Positions 35,984 through 45,135 of a stretch of DNA of 45,900 nucleotides are shown piece after piece. This stretch comes from a virus. The translations under genes were made by a program, and so were the position numbers. The stretch is from positions 1-45,900 of the IMG/VR virus record IMGVR_UViG_3300018432_000019; one strand, given 5' to 3'. Position 1 is the stretch's first letter. Every line of letters begins with the position of its first letter. Below the pieces are notes generated by a model. It was given only the letters and a program-made list of their open reading frames with translations, was not told the DNA's origin and did no database searches.

Positions 35984-36543
35984 GCTGTTCCCTCAATGGA
36001 TAGGGGTTCGGTTACGTCGAGTTCTGTCAGATCGATCGCCGCGTCCGTGCCGATCGGCGCGTAGTCGTAATCGGGCCCGGTCGGCGCGCTGTCCGGGATC
36101 TTCGCTTGGATCGATCCCGTCACTCGAAGCGCGGCGCCGAAGCGGCGCTCTAGCCGCTCGACAATCCACTCGGGACGATCGATCGCGTACACGCCGTGCG
36201 CCGCGAGATGTACGGCGCGAAACCATGCGTCGAACAGAAGGCGCGTCGCGCGATACTGTAGTCGCTCGTTTTCGGGTTGCGTCGGATCGTTCGCCGAGAT
36301 CACGACGTGGTAGGTCTCGTGCAACGTCCCGAGCGAGCGCGGATCGCCGCCCGGATCGCGCGCGGGCCCGAAGCGCCCCACGCCGCCGACGCTGTCGCCC
36401 GGAACCCAAACGATGCGCGCGCCCGTGTGATGTTGGGCGACGAAGCGCCAACCGAACAGCTGACGCACGTTCGCCGGTCCTTCCGCGGCGAAGCGTTGAA
36501 CGACCGTATCGAACAGCCATTCGAGCGCGAGCGTGTCAGCCAT
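35980..36543 (-). CDS. Neck / tail-terminator-like protein
   Basis: 187 aa from the ATG at 36543. It has ALEWLFDTVVQRFAAEGPAN, VSGHETYH-type segment (LGTLHETYHVVISANDPTQP) and RATRLLFDAWFRAVHLAAHG. It lies between the tail-completion and sheath genes where the tail terminator usually lies. Family not named with certainty. Confidence 0.65.
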   Translation of the reverse strand: MADTLALEWLFDTVVQRFAAEGPANVRQLFGWRFVAQHHTGARIVWVPGDSVGGVGRFGPARDPGGDPRSLGTLHETYHVVISANDPTQPENERLQYRATRLLFDAWFRAVHLAAHGVYAIDRPEWIVERLERRFGAALRVTGSIQAKIPDSAPTGPDYDYAPIGTDAAIDLTELDVTEPLSIEGTA

Positions 36544-36940
36544 TGCCGCCGCCCGTGATCTGTTCGAAGTGTTTGTCGAGCGTGTTCCGGATCGCGATCG
36601 CGATCGGATCCGGCAACGTCGGGCCGTACGGAATGACACGGCGCACGGCGCCGCCGCGCGCGCGCCCGCGATGATGTCGCGCTTCGTTGCCTTTCAATCG
36701 GATGTAAACAACCGAGCCGACTGCGGCGACATAGAGGCGGCTCGTCGCGTTCGGAAGTAGCTGTCCCGATCCCGACTTCCGCTTTTCCCAGGGCTCGCCG
36801 TCCGGCGACTGTTCCCGAGCGATCGTTGATTCCAACTCGCCGCGCACGGCGAGCGCAACGTCGGGCGCCGCGCGTTCGCCGAAGTTAGACAACTCGCGAA
36901 GCGAGTCGATCATCGCGCGCACTGCGGCGTCGGCGCTCAT
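36536..36940 (-). CDS. Virion morphogenesis (Mu gpG / tail completion) protein
   Basis: 134 aa. It has VRAMIDSLRELSNFGERAAP, ESTIAREQSPDGEPWEKRKS and a C-terminal segment (VVYIRLKGNEARHHRGRARG, then PIAIAIRNTLDKHFEQI). The 'SPDGxPWxxRK' motif is characteristic of phage virion-morphogenesis proteins that complete the head-tail joint. It overlaps both neighbours. Confidence 0.8.
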   Translation of the reverse strand: MSADAAVRAMIDSLRELSNFGERAAPDVALAVRGELESTIAREQSPDGEPWEKRKSGSGQLLPNATSRLYVAAVGSVVYIRLKGNEARHHRGRARGGAVRRVIPYGPTLPDPIAIAIRNTLDKHFEQITGGGNG

Positions 36941-37443
36941 AACGCGCCGCCCGTTCCGGTCCCGCCGCCGCCCGAGTCTTCGCTCGTCGCGCGTCGCCCT
37001 TGCTCCGAATACCAGACGTACGGCGACGACTCCGAATAAGACAACGGGAAGCCGCGCGCGATTCCGGACGCGGGCGAACCCGCGTACGACGGCAGATCAT
37101 ACAGTCCGACTTCGCCGTTCGCCGCGCCTTCGACTTCGGCGCGCGCGTCGGCTTCGTCTTTCATGATCGCGCCCCACTGTTCGTCAGTGGCGTTGACGCC
37201 GCGTTTTTCCCAAACACGCGGCGTCACGATGCGAGCAAGCCAACCCTCGATCTGAATCGGGATCGCGCCGACGAACGGAACGCGGTAGCGCTTCCCGAGT
37301 CGACTGTCGATCCATGCGCTCCAATATTGAAGCTGTGTCAGCGTGAAGCCGGGCGACTGCGCTTCGGCTTCGTCGACGTAGTCGTTCGGGATCACCGAAA
37401 GCAACTTGAACCGCGCCACGTCGATATAAGCTGTGTGGGGCAT
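36937..37443 (-). CDS. Head-completion protein, DUF1320 (Mu gp36-like)
   Basis: 168 aa. It has YIDVARFKLLSVIPNDYVDE, QLQYWSAWIDSRLGKRYRVP, VTPRVWEKRGVNATDEQWGA. DUF1320 proteins follow the capsid gene in Mu-like phages and act in the neck. The C-terminus is a Gly/Ser/Thr-rich tail. It is separated from the capsid gene by 98 bp containing a weak CTTCGG/CCGAAG inverted repeat. Confidence 0.85.
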   Translation of the reverse strand: MPHTAYIDVARFKLLSVIPNDYVDEAEAQSPGFTLTQLQYWSAWIDSRLGKRYRVPFVGAIPIQIEGWLARIVTPRVWEKRGVNATDEQWGAIMKDEADARAEVEGAANGEVGLYDLPSYAGSPASGIARGFPLSYSESSPYVWYSEQGRRATSEDSGGGGTGTGGAL

Positions 37444-37541
37444 AGCGGACGCACGCGAGCAAACAGACAGACAGGCACAGCGCGTCTTCGGGCGCGCGCC
37501 GGCCGCAAAACCAGCACGCGCCGAAGTCTGTTAGGCGACGA

Positions 37542-38579
37542 CTAGGCGCCCTTACCCTTGAACAATAGGAACGGGTGTCCGGCTGACACGACGTTACGGC
37601 CGTGCGTCTGCCATTCGAGTTCCTGTTGACGCCCAAGGATCGCTTGATCGACGGTGCCGTAATAGTTGATCCGGAACGGTTCGCGTTCCGTGTAAATCAC
37701 GGCGCCGAGTTGACTCGTCGCGAGCGTGTCGACGCCGACAAAGAACGTCGTGTCGTTTTCGAAGCCGGCGAGTTCGTCGACTTGGATCGGCGTCGCGTAG
37801 CCCAACGCCTTTACGAGTGCTTCCACGTCGCCGGGCGCGGCGCCCGATCCAGCGGTTTGCGCTAGGAACTTCGCGCTAGTCAGTTGCACTGCGCGTGGGA
37901 AAACGCGCGGCGAACAAAACAGCGAGGCAGGCCGAAGCATGCGCGGATCTTCGCCGTTCGGCATCTTGATCGAAGCGATGTACGCGAAGATCTTCGACAG
38001 GTTCGCGAGCGCGACTTCGGTCGTAACCGAGTCGTCGATCGGACACGCGCCCGGATACGCGCCGCTCGCCGCGCCGGTGAACACGTTGTTGAAGGTTCCG
38101 TACTGTTCACTGTACGGATTGAACGGATGGTTCGCGCCGAAGAACGGAAGCTGATCGTAGGAGTTGAACACGCCGGCCGTGTGCGCGTTCTTTAGAAAGT
38201 TCGCCGTCTGTTTCTGCGGCCAATAACTCATGTACGCGCCGATGTCGGACGACCATTGCGCGGCGAGTTGCATGCCGCCGCCGTCCGTGTCTTCGAGTTG
38301 CGAACGCGACAGGCGAAGGCCCGCGCCGCTGAACTTGTTTTCGATCTGGGTGTACGACGTAACCAGATCTTCAAAATGGATGTTGCCGCCCTTGCCTTGA
38401 TCGCGGATCTGGGCCGTCGAAAGCAGCCATAGAATGATGTCGCGAAGTCCCGTCGACTGACGCTGCTTCGCGATCCGTGTCCACCAGAGGTTGGCGTTTA
38501 GCCGGTCGTATTCGCGATCAGTGATGATCTGCATACGACTTTCTAGGTCCATCACAAACTGCGGTGTCAATGCTGGCAT
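37542..38579 (-). CDS. Major capsid protein (Mu gpT-like, HK97 fold)
   Basis: 345 aa. It has MDLESRMQIITDREYDRLNA, TAQIRDQGKGGNIHFEDLVT, DTDGGGMQLAAQWSSDIGAY, FFGANHPFNPYSEQYGTFNN and ends QTHGRNVVSAGHPFLLFKGK. Length and 'AAxWSxDxGxxxxYWPQK' pattern match Mu-type capsid T. No N-terminal propeptide longer than ~20 residues is seen. It is preceded by protease/scaffold and decoration genes. Confidence 0.9.
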   Translation of the reverse strand: MPALTPQFVMDLESRMQIITDREYDRLNANLWWTRIAKQRQSTGLRDIILWLLSTAQIRDQGKGGNIHFEDLVTSYTQIENKFSGAGLRLSRSQLEDTDGGGMQLAAQWSSDIGAYMSYWPQKQTANFLKNAHTAGVFNSYDQLPFFGANHPFNPYSEQYGTFNNVFTGAASGAYPGACPIDDSVTTEVALANLSKIFAYIASIKMPNGEDPRMLRPASLFCSPRVFPRAVQLTSAKFLAQTAGSGAAPGDVEALVKALGYATPIQVDELAGFENDTTFFVGVDTLATSQLGAVIYTEREPFRINYYGTVDQAILGRQQELEWQTHGRNVVSAGHPFLLFKGKGA

Positions 38580-38624
38580 GGTTTAGTCCCTGTTTCCTTT
38601 CAGTGTTAGATCGGGACGATCGGA

Positions 38625-39374
38625 TCAGGGACTGTTGTACGCGTTCGCTGTCCAAGTGCCGTTCAAGTAGACCGCGTGAACTTGATGTCGCTTTAGCGCC
38701 GGGAGAGCCGTCGTTAGAACGACGGGCCCGGTCGCGTCGCGATACGTGATCGCGTGTCCGTTCTTCACGCCGTCCGCAACAAAGATCAGGTGTGTCCCGT
38801 CCGCGGCTGCAGCCGGAAGCGTGATCGTTGACGCGCCGGCTGTCGTCGGAACGTCGACGATCGCGCGGTTACTGGGTTCGGTCGGGATCACGAGATCGTT
38901 CGACGCGAACGCGCCGTAACTGGTTTCGATGAAACCGGATCCCGCGCCGACAGCGCCGCCGCCACCCGCGCCCGACGCCTTCTCGACTCCGACGCCCTTT
39001 ACCGCATCGTAATGCCAAATGCGCCCGACGAGCGCGCCGGTCGGCGTCAGCGAAACGGTTTGATCGTCGAGCGCGTACGCGAGCTGTCCAATGTTCGTCG
39101 CGCTGATTCCGCCCGCGCTCGCGAAGAACTCTAGGTGAATCTCCGTGAACAAATGAACGTTGATCGGCTTGTCGCCCAGCGTCGCGTCGATCGTTTCATC
39201 GAAGACGCCGATGATCCAGAGATCGGACTCCGGGTGCGCGGGTTCGACTTTGCCAGTCGACAGATCGACGCCCGCGAGTCCGCCCTTCCAACCCTTGTTC
39301 CCGCTCGCGAGCGTGAACAGGTGGCGCGTCCATTTCTCGAAAAACCGCATACGCTCTTTGATTAGCGCCGTCAT
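38625..39374 (-). CDS. Capsid decoration/cement protein with C-terminal beta extension
   Basis: 249 aa. Residues 1-130 resemble small capsid-cement proteins (FDETIDATLGDKPINVHLFT, NIGQLAYALDDQTVSLTPTG, VGRIWHYDAVKGVGVEKASG). After a Gly-rich hinge (GAGGGGAVGAGSG) comes a ~100-aa beta domain (STITLPAAAADGTHLIFVAD, VYLNGTWTANAYN), which could face outward. It lies between scaffold and capsid genes. Confidence 0.75.
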   Translation of the reverse strand: MTALIKERMRFFEKWTRHLFTLASGNKGWKGGLAGVDLSTGKVEPAHPESDLWIIGVFDETIDATLGDKPINVHLFTEIHLEFFASAGGISATNIGQLAYALDDQTVSLTPTGALVGRIWHYDAVKGVGVEKASGAGGGGAVGAGSGFIETSYGAFASNDLVIPTEPSNRAIVDVPTTAGASTITLPAAAADGTHLIFVADGVKNGHAITYRDATGPVVLTTALPALKRHQVHAVYLNGTWTANAYNSP

Positions 39375-39417
39375 GTGTTAGGTCTCGATCTTTCTGTTGT
39401 CTGTCTGACTGGGTTTG

Positions 39418-40215
39418 TTAGGCGACGCCGTCAGGCGACTCCGGATCGGCAACGAAGCCGAAGTACAGCGTCGAGCCTTCGCGCTTGCATCCCATGCGCG
39501 ACTGCGTGAGACCCATCGCGCGATCGAGTACGTCAGCGTCTTCGCCGCTCGCGCGCGTCGGCGCCTTCGACAGTCCGTCGCCGGTTTGCGTGATCGCGCG
39601 CGTTGCGCCGACCGTCGTGATCGCTTTGGCGCCCGGCGCGATCGGCTTCGGCTTCGGCTTCGGCGTTGCCGCTTCGGCTTTCACTTTCGGCCAGCTCGCG
39701 ACGGCTTCACGAACGAGCGTGATCGGCGCCTTCGCGAGCACGGCGCGTACTTCCGCGCCGAAGTCCGGGCGCTTCGCGAGTAGCCCGCGCCGAATGCGTG
39801 AGTCTTTCTCCGCCGCGAGTCGCGCTTCGAGCGTCTGGACACGCGCCGCGAGTTGATAGGCGCTGGGCGCGCTCGACGCCTTCGGCTTCCGATCGGCCGG
39901 CGCGTCGTCCGATGCCTTCGGATGATCGCCGCCTTCGGCCTTCGGCTCGTCGTCGTTGCCGTCTTCGGCCTTCGGATCGTCGTCGCTGTCTTCCGTCTTC
40001 GGCTCGTCGTCGTCTTCGTCCTTCGACGACGGATCGGTCGGTTCTTTCTTGATCTCGGGCTCGACGGCTTCCTCGTCGTCGTCGCCCACGCCCATTGCGG
40101 CGAGCGCACGGCGCGCCGCTTCGGCGTTGGCGTCGTCGCCCTTCGCCGCCTTCTGTAGCGCCGTCCGCGCCGTGTCGTAGTCACTGCTAGCTGACTTCGC
40201 CTGCAAGATTGTCAT
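39418..40215 (-). CDS. Candidate internal start: scaffold protein
   Basis: The in-frame ATG at 40215 follows GAGAAAGGCGACGCG, a fair ribosome site. It would give a 265-aa protein (TILQAKSASSDYDTARTALQ ... GVA) with only the acidic and coiled-coil scaffold parts, as in lambda C/Nu3. Not proven by sequence. Confidence 0.5.
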   Translation of the reverse strand: MTILQAKSASSDYDTARTALQKAAKGDDANAEAARRALAAMGVGDDDEEAVEPEIKKEPTDPSSKDEDDDEPKTEDSDDDPKAEDGNDDEPKAEGGDHPKASDDAPADRKPKASSAPSAYQLAARVQTLEARLAAEKDSRIRRGLLAKRPDFGAEVRAVLAKAPITLVREAVASWPKVKAEAATPKPKPKPIAPGAKAITTVGATRAITQTGDGLSKAPTRASGEDADVLDRAMGLTQSRMGCKREGSTLYFGFVADPESPDGVA

Positions 40216-40992
40216 CGCGTCGCCTTTCTCGCTCGCTACAGCGAGCAACTCTTCAAACGTCGAAACCGCGTCCGCCAATCCAACTTCGACGGCCGTGTCG
40301 CCGTAAAAGATCGCGCCGTCGAACGCGGCAACAGCCGCCGCCGACAGCTGCGGACGCATGTCGCCGATCAACGCGAAGAACTTTCCGGCGAGTTCGTCGA
40401 CGTGTCGCTTTGCTTCCGCAAGCTCGTCTTCGCTCAACGGATGATCGGGGTTGCCGTCGAGCTTGCGCTGTCCGCTCGCGATGAATGCCATCCTAACGCC
40501 GCGCGCCGTGTTCATCGCAGTGAAGTCGGTTCGCGACGCGAGCACGCCGATCGATCCCGCGGGACACGTCTCGCCGATCACGATCCCGTGAGTCGCCGCT
40601 GTCGCGAGCGCGTATGCCGCGCTGCAGCTCTTATCGATGTACGCGTACAGCGGCTTGTTCGCCGCGATCGCTTCGGCGCGCAGTGCGCGCGCCGTTTCGA
40701 AACAGCCGGACGCGTCGCCGCCCGGACTGTCGAAGCGCATGATGATCGATTGTGCGTCGCCTTCGCACGAAGCAGTAAAGCGCGCGCGCAGCGATTCGTA
40801 AGAGTCACACCACATCTCGTCGCGTTGAACAAGCGGGCCGTTGACTTCGATCACGTCAACGTTTTTGATCCGCTGCGTGTCGCGCGACTCGGGCGCGACG
40901 AACAACTCGAAGAACGCTTTCGGATCGACGGCGAGCAAACCCGTTCGATCGAAACGCTGCAGCGGTAGCGAGCTACGGCGACGCTTGATCAT
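39418..40992 (-). CDS. S49 (ClpP/SppA) capsid maturation protease fused to scaffold
   Basis: 524 aa. Residues ~45-240 form an S49 protease: IKNVDVIEVNGPLVQRDEMW, MRFDSPGGDASGCFETARAL, YIDKSCSAAYALATAATHGI (catalytic Ser region), CPAGSIGVLASRTDFTAMNT. A long acidic linker (DDDDEPKTEDSDDD-type, ~305-355) leads to a coiled-coil scaffold (YQLAARVQTLEARLAAEKDS) and a basic KPKPKPIAPG segment. It cleaves the scaffold during head maturation. An internal in-frame ATG at 40215 could give scaffold alone. Confidence 0.9.
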   Translation of the reverse strand: MIKRRRSSLPLQRFDRTGLLAVDPKAFFELFVAPESRDTQRIKNVDVIEVNGPLVQRDEMWCDSYESLRARFTASCEGDAQSIIMRFDSPGGDASGCFETARALRAEAIAANKPLYAYIDKSCSAAYALATAATHGIVIGETCPAGSIGVLASRTDFTAMNTARGVRMAFIASGQRKLDGNPDHPLSEDELAEAKRHVDELAGKFFALIGDMRPQLSAAAVAAFDGAIFYGDTAVEVGLADAVSTFEELLAVASEKGDAMTILQAKSASSDYDTARTALQKAAKGDDANAEAARRALAAMGVGDDDEEAVEPEIKKEPTDPSSKDEDDDEPKTEDSDDDPKAEDGNDDEPKAEGGDHPKASDDAPADRKPKASSAPSAYQLAARVQTLEARLAAEKDSRIRRGLLAKRPDFGAEVRAVLAKAPITLVREAVASWPKVKAEAATPKPKPKPIAPGAKAITTVGATRAITQTGDGLSKAPTRASGEDADVLDRAMGLTQSRMGCKREGSTLYFGFVADPESPDGVA

Positions 40993-42620
40993 GCTGCCCT
41001 TTCGATCGGAATGACGTTCGACACGTCGTCGTCGAGTTCGTCGTCGAGTTCGTCGTCGTCGATCGGATCGGCTTCGTCGATCGGCAACTCGTCGGCGTCG
41101 CCGCCGCCGTCAGCATCCGCGATCGGCGCGGGAACAAATCCGTTCCCGACAGTCCCGAGCAAGCGTTCGGCGGTTTCGCGATCGACATTGAACGCGACGC
41201 GAATGATCTCGACTCCGCTTTCGCGCGGAAGTTGTCCTAGCGCGACCTGGCCGATCACTGTCAGCAGTGAATCGACTTGTCCGCCGTCGAGCGCACTGTC
41301 GGGCGCGGCCGGTTCGGATTCGGGTTCGGCTTCGACGGGGATCGCAAAGCGCGTGCACAGCGCGGCTACGTCCGGTTTTTGGCCATGTTCGACAAGCGCC
41401 GCTGTTAGTTGAATGATCGCGTTCGCCGTAGCTGACAGCGACATGGCTTCGCTGTTGCGATCCTTCGGCGGCGTCACATCCCAATCGACGACGCACGGGC
41501 GATCGTTGATCGCGTCTTCGCCCCAAATGCGCGCGACGTACGCCGGGATCCCCTGCGTGTTGATCGTGTACGCGAGTCCGTCCGCCGTTTCCTTGATCAA
41601 GTCGGCGCGGATGGATTTGTGGATGTCGCTGTTTTGGAAGCCAGCGCCGCCGTCGACTGTCACTGTTTGGCCAGCGACAGCGATGATCATCTCCGTGTTT
41701 TGATCGGCGATCGTCTTATTGAAGCTCTCCCACCCGCGACCGTTCGACTCGATCAACTTCACATCGTATCCGGGACGCATCCCAAACACGGTGTTGATCC
41801 CCCATGCCATGACCTGACGGAACCAAGCTTGCGACTGTTCTTCGCTACCGCCCGCGGGCGACACAGCGACGCGCGCCGGGTTCGCGAGCTTGCCTTCCCA
41901 GTTGTCTTTCTGTAACGCGGCGTGGTGCTTACGAATGTATGCGCGCCCGATCGCGCGCCAGATCCCATTCATCCACGGCGACGAGCGTCCGCCCGGACAG
42001 TGCAAGATCCAGCGCCCGTCGCCCGGAACGACCGGGATCAGTCCGTGCGCACTGCGGAAGTACCAAGCGTTGTCGATCCAGCGGTACACAAGAAACTGCG
42101 GCTGCAGTCGAACGAATACCGGATAGTCACGGCCTTCGACCGGAACGAGTTCGCCGACGCCGACGCCTAGACAGATCCCATCCGCGGCGAGCTGCGCAAG
42201 CTCGCTCGACGGAAACATTTCATCGAAGACGCTTCGGATCGCGGCGTCGCCGTGCCCGATCTCAAGCGACGCGACAACATCGGGATCGCCGCGAAAGCGG
42301 ATCGGCAAGCGCACTAACCCGCTCGTCCGCGTCGACAGTACGCCCGCGAACACGCCGTCCGAACGCGCCGCGCGCATGAGTAAGCCGGCCTGCTCTAGAT
42401 TGCCGCCGTCCGCGGCGAACTCCGCGGCTTCGAGCTGCGCGAGATACCAGCGCGTCTGCGGAACGGTTGGCAACTCCAACTGTCCGCCCATGCGCTTGCG
42501 CGCTTCGACTATCTGCGGCGCGTCGAGCGTCTGACGTTCGGCAACGTACGGCGATTCGTTCCGCTGGTAAGCGGAACGACCTAACAGCGTCGCCGTAAGT
42601 TCCGCTAGCCGTTCGAACAC
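40989..42620 (-). CDS. Portal protein (DUF935, Mu gp29-like)
   Basis: 543 aa. It has QLELPTVPQTRWYLAQLEAA, VFAGVLSTRTSGLVRLPIRF, RKHHAALQKDNWEGKLANPA, QVMAWGINTVFGMRPGYDVK and DINTQ-type segment (TADGLAYTINTQGIPAYVAR, GEDAINDRPCVVDWDVTPPK), fitting DUF935 portals. The C-terminal ~60 residues are highly acidic (DDDELDDELDDD). It forms the dodecameric DNA channel at the head vertex. It follows the terminase and an HTH gene. Confidence 0.92.
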   Translation of the reverse strand: MFERLAELTATLLGRSAYQRNESPYVAERQTLDAPQIVEARKRMGGQLELPTVPQTRWYLAQLEAAEFAADGGNLEQAGLLMRAARSDGVFAGVLSTRTSGLVRLPIRFRGDPDVVASLEIGHGDAAIRSVFDEMFPSSELAQLAADGICLGVGVGELVPVEGRDYPVFVRLQPQFLVYRWIDNAWYFRSAHGLIPVVPGDGRWILHCPGGRSSPWMNGIWRAIGRAYIRKHHAALQKDNWEGKLANPARVAVSPAGGSEEQSQAWFRQVMAWGINTVFGMRPGYDVKLIESNGRGWESFNKTIADQNTEMIIAVAGQTVTVDGGAGFQNSDIHKSIRADLIKETADGLAYTINTQGIPAYVARIWGEDAINDRPCVVDWDVTPPKDRNSEAMSLSATANAIIQLTAALVEHGQKPDVAALCTRFAIPVEAEPESEPAAPDSALDGGQVDSLLTVIGQVALGQLPRESGVEIIRVAFNVDRETAERLLGTVGNGFVPAPIADADGGGDADELPIDEADPIDDDELDDELDDDVSNVIPIERAA

Positions 42621-42653
42621 GAACGAACTAACAACACGTCACTACAGTCGCGA

Positions 42654-42890
42654 TCAGCTCCAATCGTCTTTTGTCGCGAACGCGGGCGGAACAACAGCGC
42701 CCCACGCGCCCGCGGGGATCCCGTATAGCTGCGCGAGCTTGAGCTTGTTGTCGGAGTCCGGTTCGCGTTCCTGTGCCCAGTAGCGAACCGTACGGCCGGC
42801 GACGCGACAGCGCGCCGCGACCTCCTCGCTCGTCGTGCGTTGTAGCACTGCGCGCAGTGCGCGCCGCCCGCGTGTCAGCCTTTCTGCCAT
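42654..42890 (-). CDS. HTH protein between terminase and portal
   Basis: 78 aa. The HTH pattern is LRAVLQRTTSEEVAARCRVA, GRTVRYWAQEREPDSDNKLK, then LAQLYGIPAGAWGAVVPPAF. The end 'GIPxxAW' matches the N-terminal domain of the protein at 44548-45135 ('FGIPSRAWSV'), so the two are XRE-type paralogs. It might be a second packaging-recognition or regulatory protein. It overlaps the large terminase by 16 bp. Confidence 0.75.
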   Translation of the reverse strand: MAERLTRGRRALRAVLQRTTSEEVAARCRVAGRTVRYWAQEREPDSDNKLKLAQLYGIPAGAWGAVVPPAFATKDDWS

Positions 42891-44551
42891 ATCGACGCCC
42901 CTTCATACGGATCAAGTTCGGGCATGAGTTCGCCGCCGCCGTGCGCGTCGCGCTCGCGTTCGGCGATCGCTTCTGCGCTCGCGGGTAGCTCGTCGTCGCG
43001 AAGTGACAGCGGTTCCCACACGCTCATTGACAGCGCGTCGTATCGATCGGGCGAGCGGCCGATCATCTTCCTGATCAGGTCCTTCGGCGTCAGCTTGAGC
43101 TTGCCGCCGCCAGACTGCTTCCATTCGAGCACGTGAAGTTCCTTCGTCAGCTTCGCGTCTTCGAGTATCGCGCCGCCGTCGCGGATCCACAGTTCAAGGT
43201 TCGCGGCGAGTTCGTCGCGGATGCGATCGTACACGGCCGGCTGACGGATCGCGCCCGACGACGCCCGGACGGTTACCAGTTGAAAGACGCCCGGATGTTC
43301 GTCGACGAAGTTCCGAAGATGGATCGCGAGCTTCGATCCGATCGAGCCTTCGCGATCGACGACGACGACGGGCGTTTCGCGCGGGATCCGTAGCGCACGG
43401 ATCATCGATAGCAGGTGAACTAGATGCGCTTCGACAGTCAACCCTAGGTGCGGTTCGAGTCGCAACATCCGCAAGCCGCGACGCGCGGCGAACACAGTCT
43501 CGTCGCCGGTTCCGCTTTCGCCCGCGGGATCAAGGCCGATGAACAGCCGGCCTTCCGCGGGCGCGTTGTCCCATCGCTGTTCGCTTTGCGCGATCGCGTG
43601 TAGCGAAAAGATCTTCCCCTCTTCGTATGTCGCGTGCTCGCCCAACACACGCACGCGGTAGAGAGCGCTTTTCTCGCCCCACTCGATTTTCTTTTCTTCG
43701 ATCCATTCGCGTGTCGCGAGTCCCGGAATCACGATCCGGCCTTGCACAACGTTCGGCGTTGTCGCGCTTGAAATGCGGATCGTTTTGTACAAGTTCGCTT
43801 TGGAGTTGAAGGCTTCGAAAAACTCGCCTTCGTTGCGCGTGCCGTTACCGACGAGCACGACGCGCGCGCCTCCCGCTCTGTTTCCTTCCATCGCCTCGAA
43901 AATCATGTCGGGAATGCCGGATGCTTCGTCGAACAGGTAAAGCAGATTGCGCCCGCTGATCCCGGCGACGGCTTCGGCTTCACGTGACGTGAAGCCGGTT
44001 ATCTCGCGGAAGTCGGGTGCCTTTAGTCCGGTTCGCGCAAGCTCGCCTAGCTCGCCTTCGATCAGTGCGCTGTGTGGACACGGCTTCGGGATCAGGAACG
44101 CTTCGGGATCTTCGAGCTTGCAACTAACGCAGCGACCCGAGCGAGCAAGCATCATGCGCAGCTCGCGCCACAGGATCTGATCGACTTGTCGACTCGTCGT
44201 CGAACTCATGATCGCACGCGCATCGGTGAAGCTGCAGTAATACCAAAGCGCAAGGCCGGCGACGCTCGTGGATTTGCCGATCTTGTGTCCCGAGCAAATC
44301 GCCGTTCGCATGTTGTCGCGCACGGCTTCTAAGATCTCGATCTGTCGATCCCACGGTTCGACGCCCAACACTTCACGAAAGAAAGCGACCGGATCTTCGG
44401 CGTACTTCGGATTGGGAAAGCGCGTGCTCGTCGCGCGCGCGATCAGGCCGGCAAGCTCGCGCGTCAGATCGTTTGCGAACGTGTCATCGGGCGACGGCGC
44501 TTTGCGCCGAAGCACGCGCTTGTTCAGCTCGCGAACGATCGACGTAGTCAC
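42875..44551 (-). CDS. Terminase large subunit
   Basis: 558 aa from a GTG at 44551 that overlaps the upstream stop; an earlier in-frame start is less likely. Walker A SGHKIGKS at 87-94, Walker B LLYLFDEASG near 215-225, and coupling SS-T segment. Nuclease motifs: IGLDPAGESGTGDETVF, VVVVDREGSIGSKLAIHL, SPDRYDALSMSVWEP. It packages and cuts DNA at the portal. Headful or site-specific mode cannot be judged from this gene. Confidence 0.92.
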   Translation of the reverse strand: MTTSIVRELNKRVLRRKAPSPDDTFANDLTRELAGLIARATSTRFPNPKYAEDPVAFFREVLGVEPWDRQIEILEAVRDNMRTAICSGHKIGKSTSVAGLALWYYCSFTDARAIMSSTTSRQVDQILWRELRMMLARSGRCVSCKLEDPEAFLIPKPCPHSALIEGELGELARTGLKAPDFREITGFTSREAEAVAGISGRNLLYLFDEASGIPDMIFEAMEGNRAGGARVVLVGNGTRNEGEFFEAFNSKANLYKTIRISSATTPNVVQGRIVIPGLATREWIEEKKIEWGEKSALYRVRVLGEHATYEEGKIFSLHAIAQSEQRWDNAPAEGRLFIGLDPAGESGTGDETVFAARRGLRMLRLEPHLGLTVEAHLVHLLSMIRALRIPRETPVVVVDREGSIGSKLAIHLRNFVDEHPGVFQLVTVRASSGAIRQPAVYDRIRDELAANLELWIRDGGAILEDAKLTKELHVLEWKQSGGGKLKLTPKDLIRKMIGRSPDRYDALSMSVWEPLSLRDDELPASAEAIAERERDAHGGGELMPELDPYEGASIWQKG

Positions 44552-45135
44552 GCGCCGCCGCCTTCGATCTTCGTGATCGCTTCGAGCACAGCTTTCGCCG
44601 CGATCGGGTGGGGTTCGAGCGCGCGGAGGATCGCACGCCGCAGTTTGATCCAACTCGGGTGATCGGTGACGTAGCGCGATTCGGCGAACTCCGCGGCTTG
44701 TTCGAGCCGCGCGCGTAAAGCAAGGATCTGTGCTTCGGCGCTCGCGAGTTTCACGCGCTCGTTCGGCAATAGTCCTTCCTGCTGACGGTCGCGGCGGATC
44801 ACGTCAAGCAAGGCTAGGCAGTCTTCGAGCGTCGACGGCGCGCCCGCGGGCGCTGTTGCTCGCGCCGTCTCGATCGGTGGCGGGCGCGCTTCGTCGAGCG
44901 CGCCCGGACGTACCGACCATGCGCGCGAGGGGATCCCGAACGCCGACCATAGCCGCGCCTTCATCTCCGGGTTTGGCTCTTTTTGGCCGTAGCGCCAGTG
45001 ATGGATCGTGCTCGGATGGTTACAGCCGATCTCGCGCGCGATCGCCGCTAGCGTCCCTGTCACGGAAAGCAACATCCGTTGTCCTTCCGTGCGCACGATG
45101 GGCGCGGCTTCGTCGAGCGGCGGCGCGCTTGTCAT
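44548..45135 (-). CDS. HTH + C-terminal domain protein, terminase small-subunit candidate
   Basis: 195 aa from the ATG at 45135. The N-terminal XRE-like domain is LLSVTGTLAAIAREIGCNHP, STIHHWRYGQKEPNPEMKAR, FGIPSRAWSVRPGAL. A Pro/Ala linker and a helical C-terminus follow (TLEDCLALLDVIRRDRQQEG, AEAQILALRARLEQAAEFAE). An HTH plus oligomerisation domain just before the large terminase suits a small subunit. The gene at 45374 also has a small-terminase look, so the assignment is open between them. Confidence 0.65.
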   Translation of the reverse strand: MTSAPPLDEAAPIVRTEGQRMLLSVTGTLAAIAREIGCNHPSTIHHWRYGQKEPNPEMKARLWSAFGIPSRAWSVRPGALDEARPPPIETARATAPAGAPSTLEDCLALLDVIRRDRQQEGLLPNERVKLASAEAQILALRARLEQAAEFAESRYVTDHPSWIKLRRAILRALEPHPIAAKAVLEAITKIEGGGA

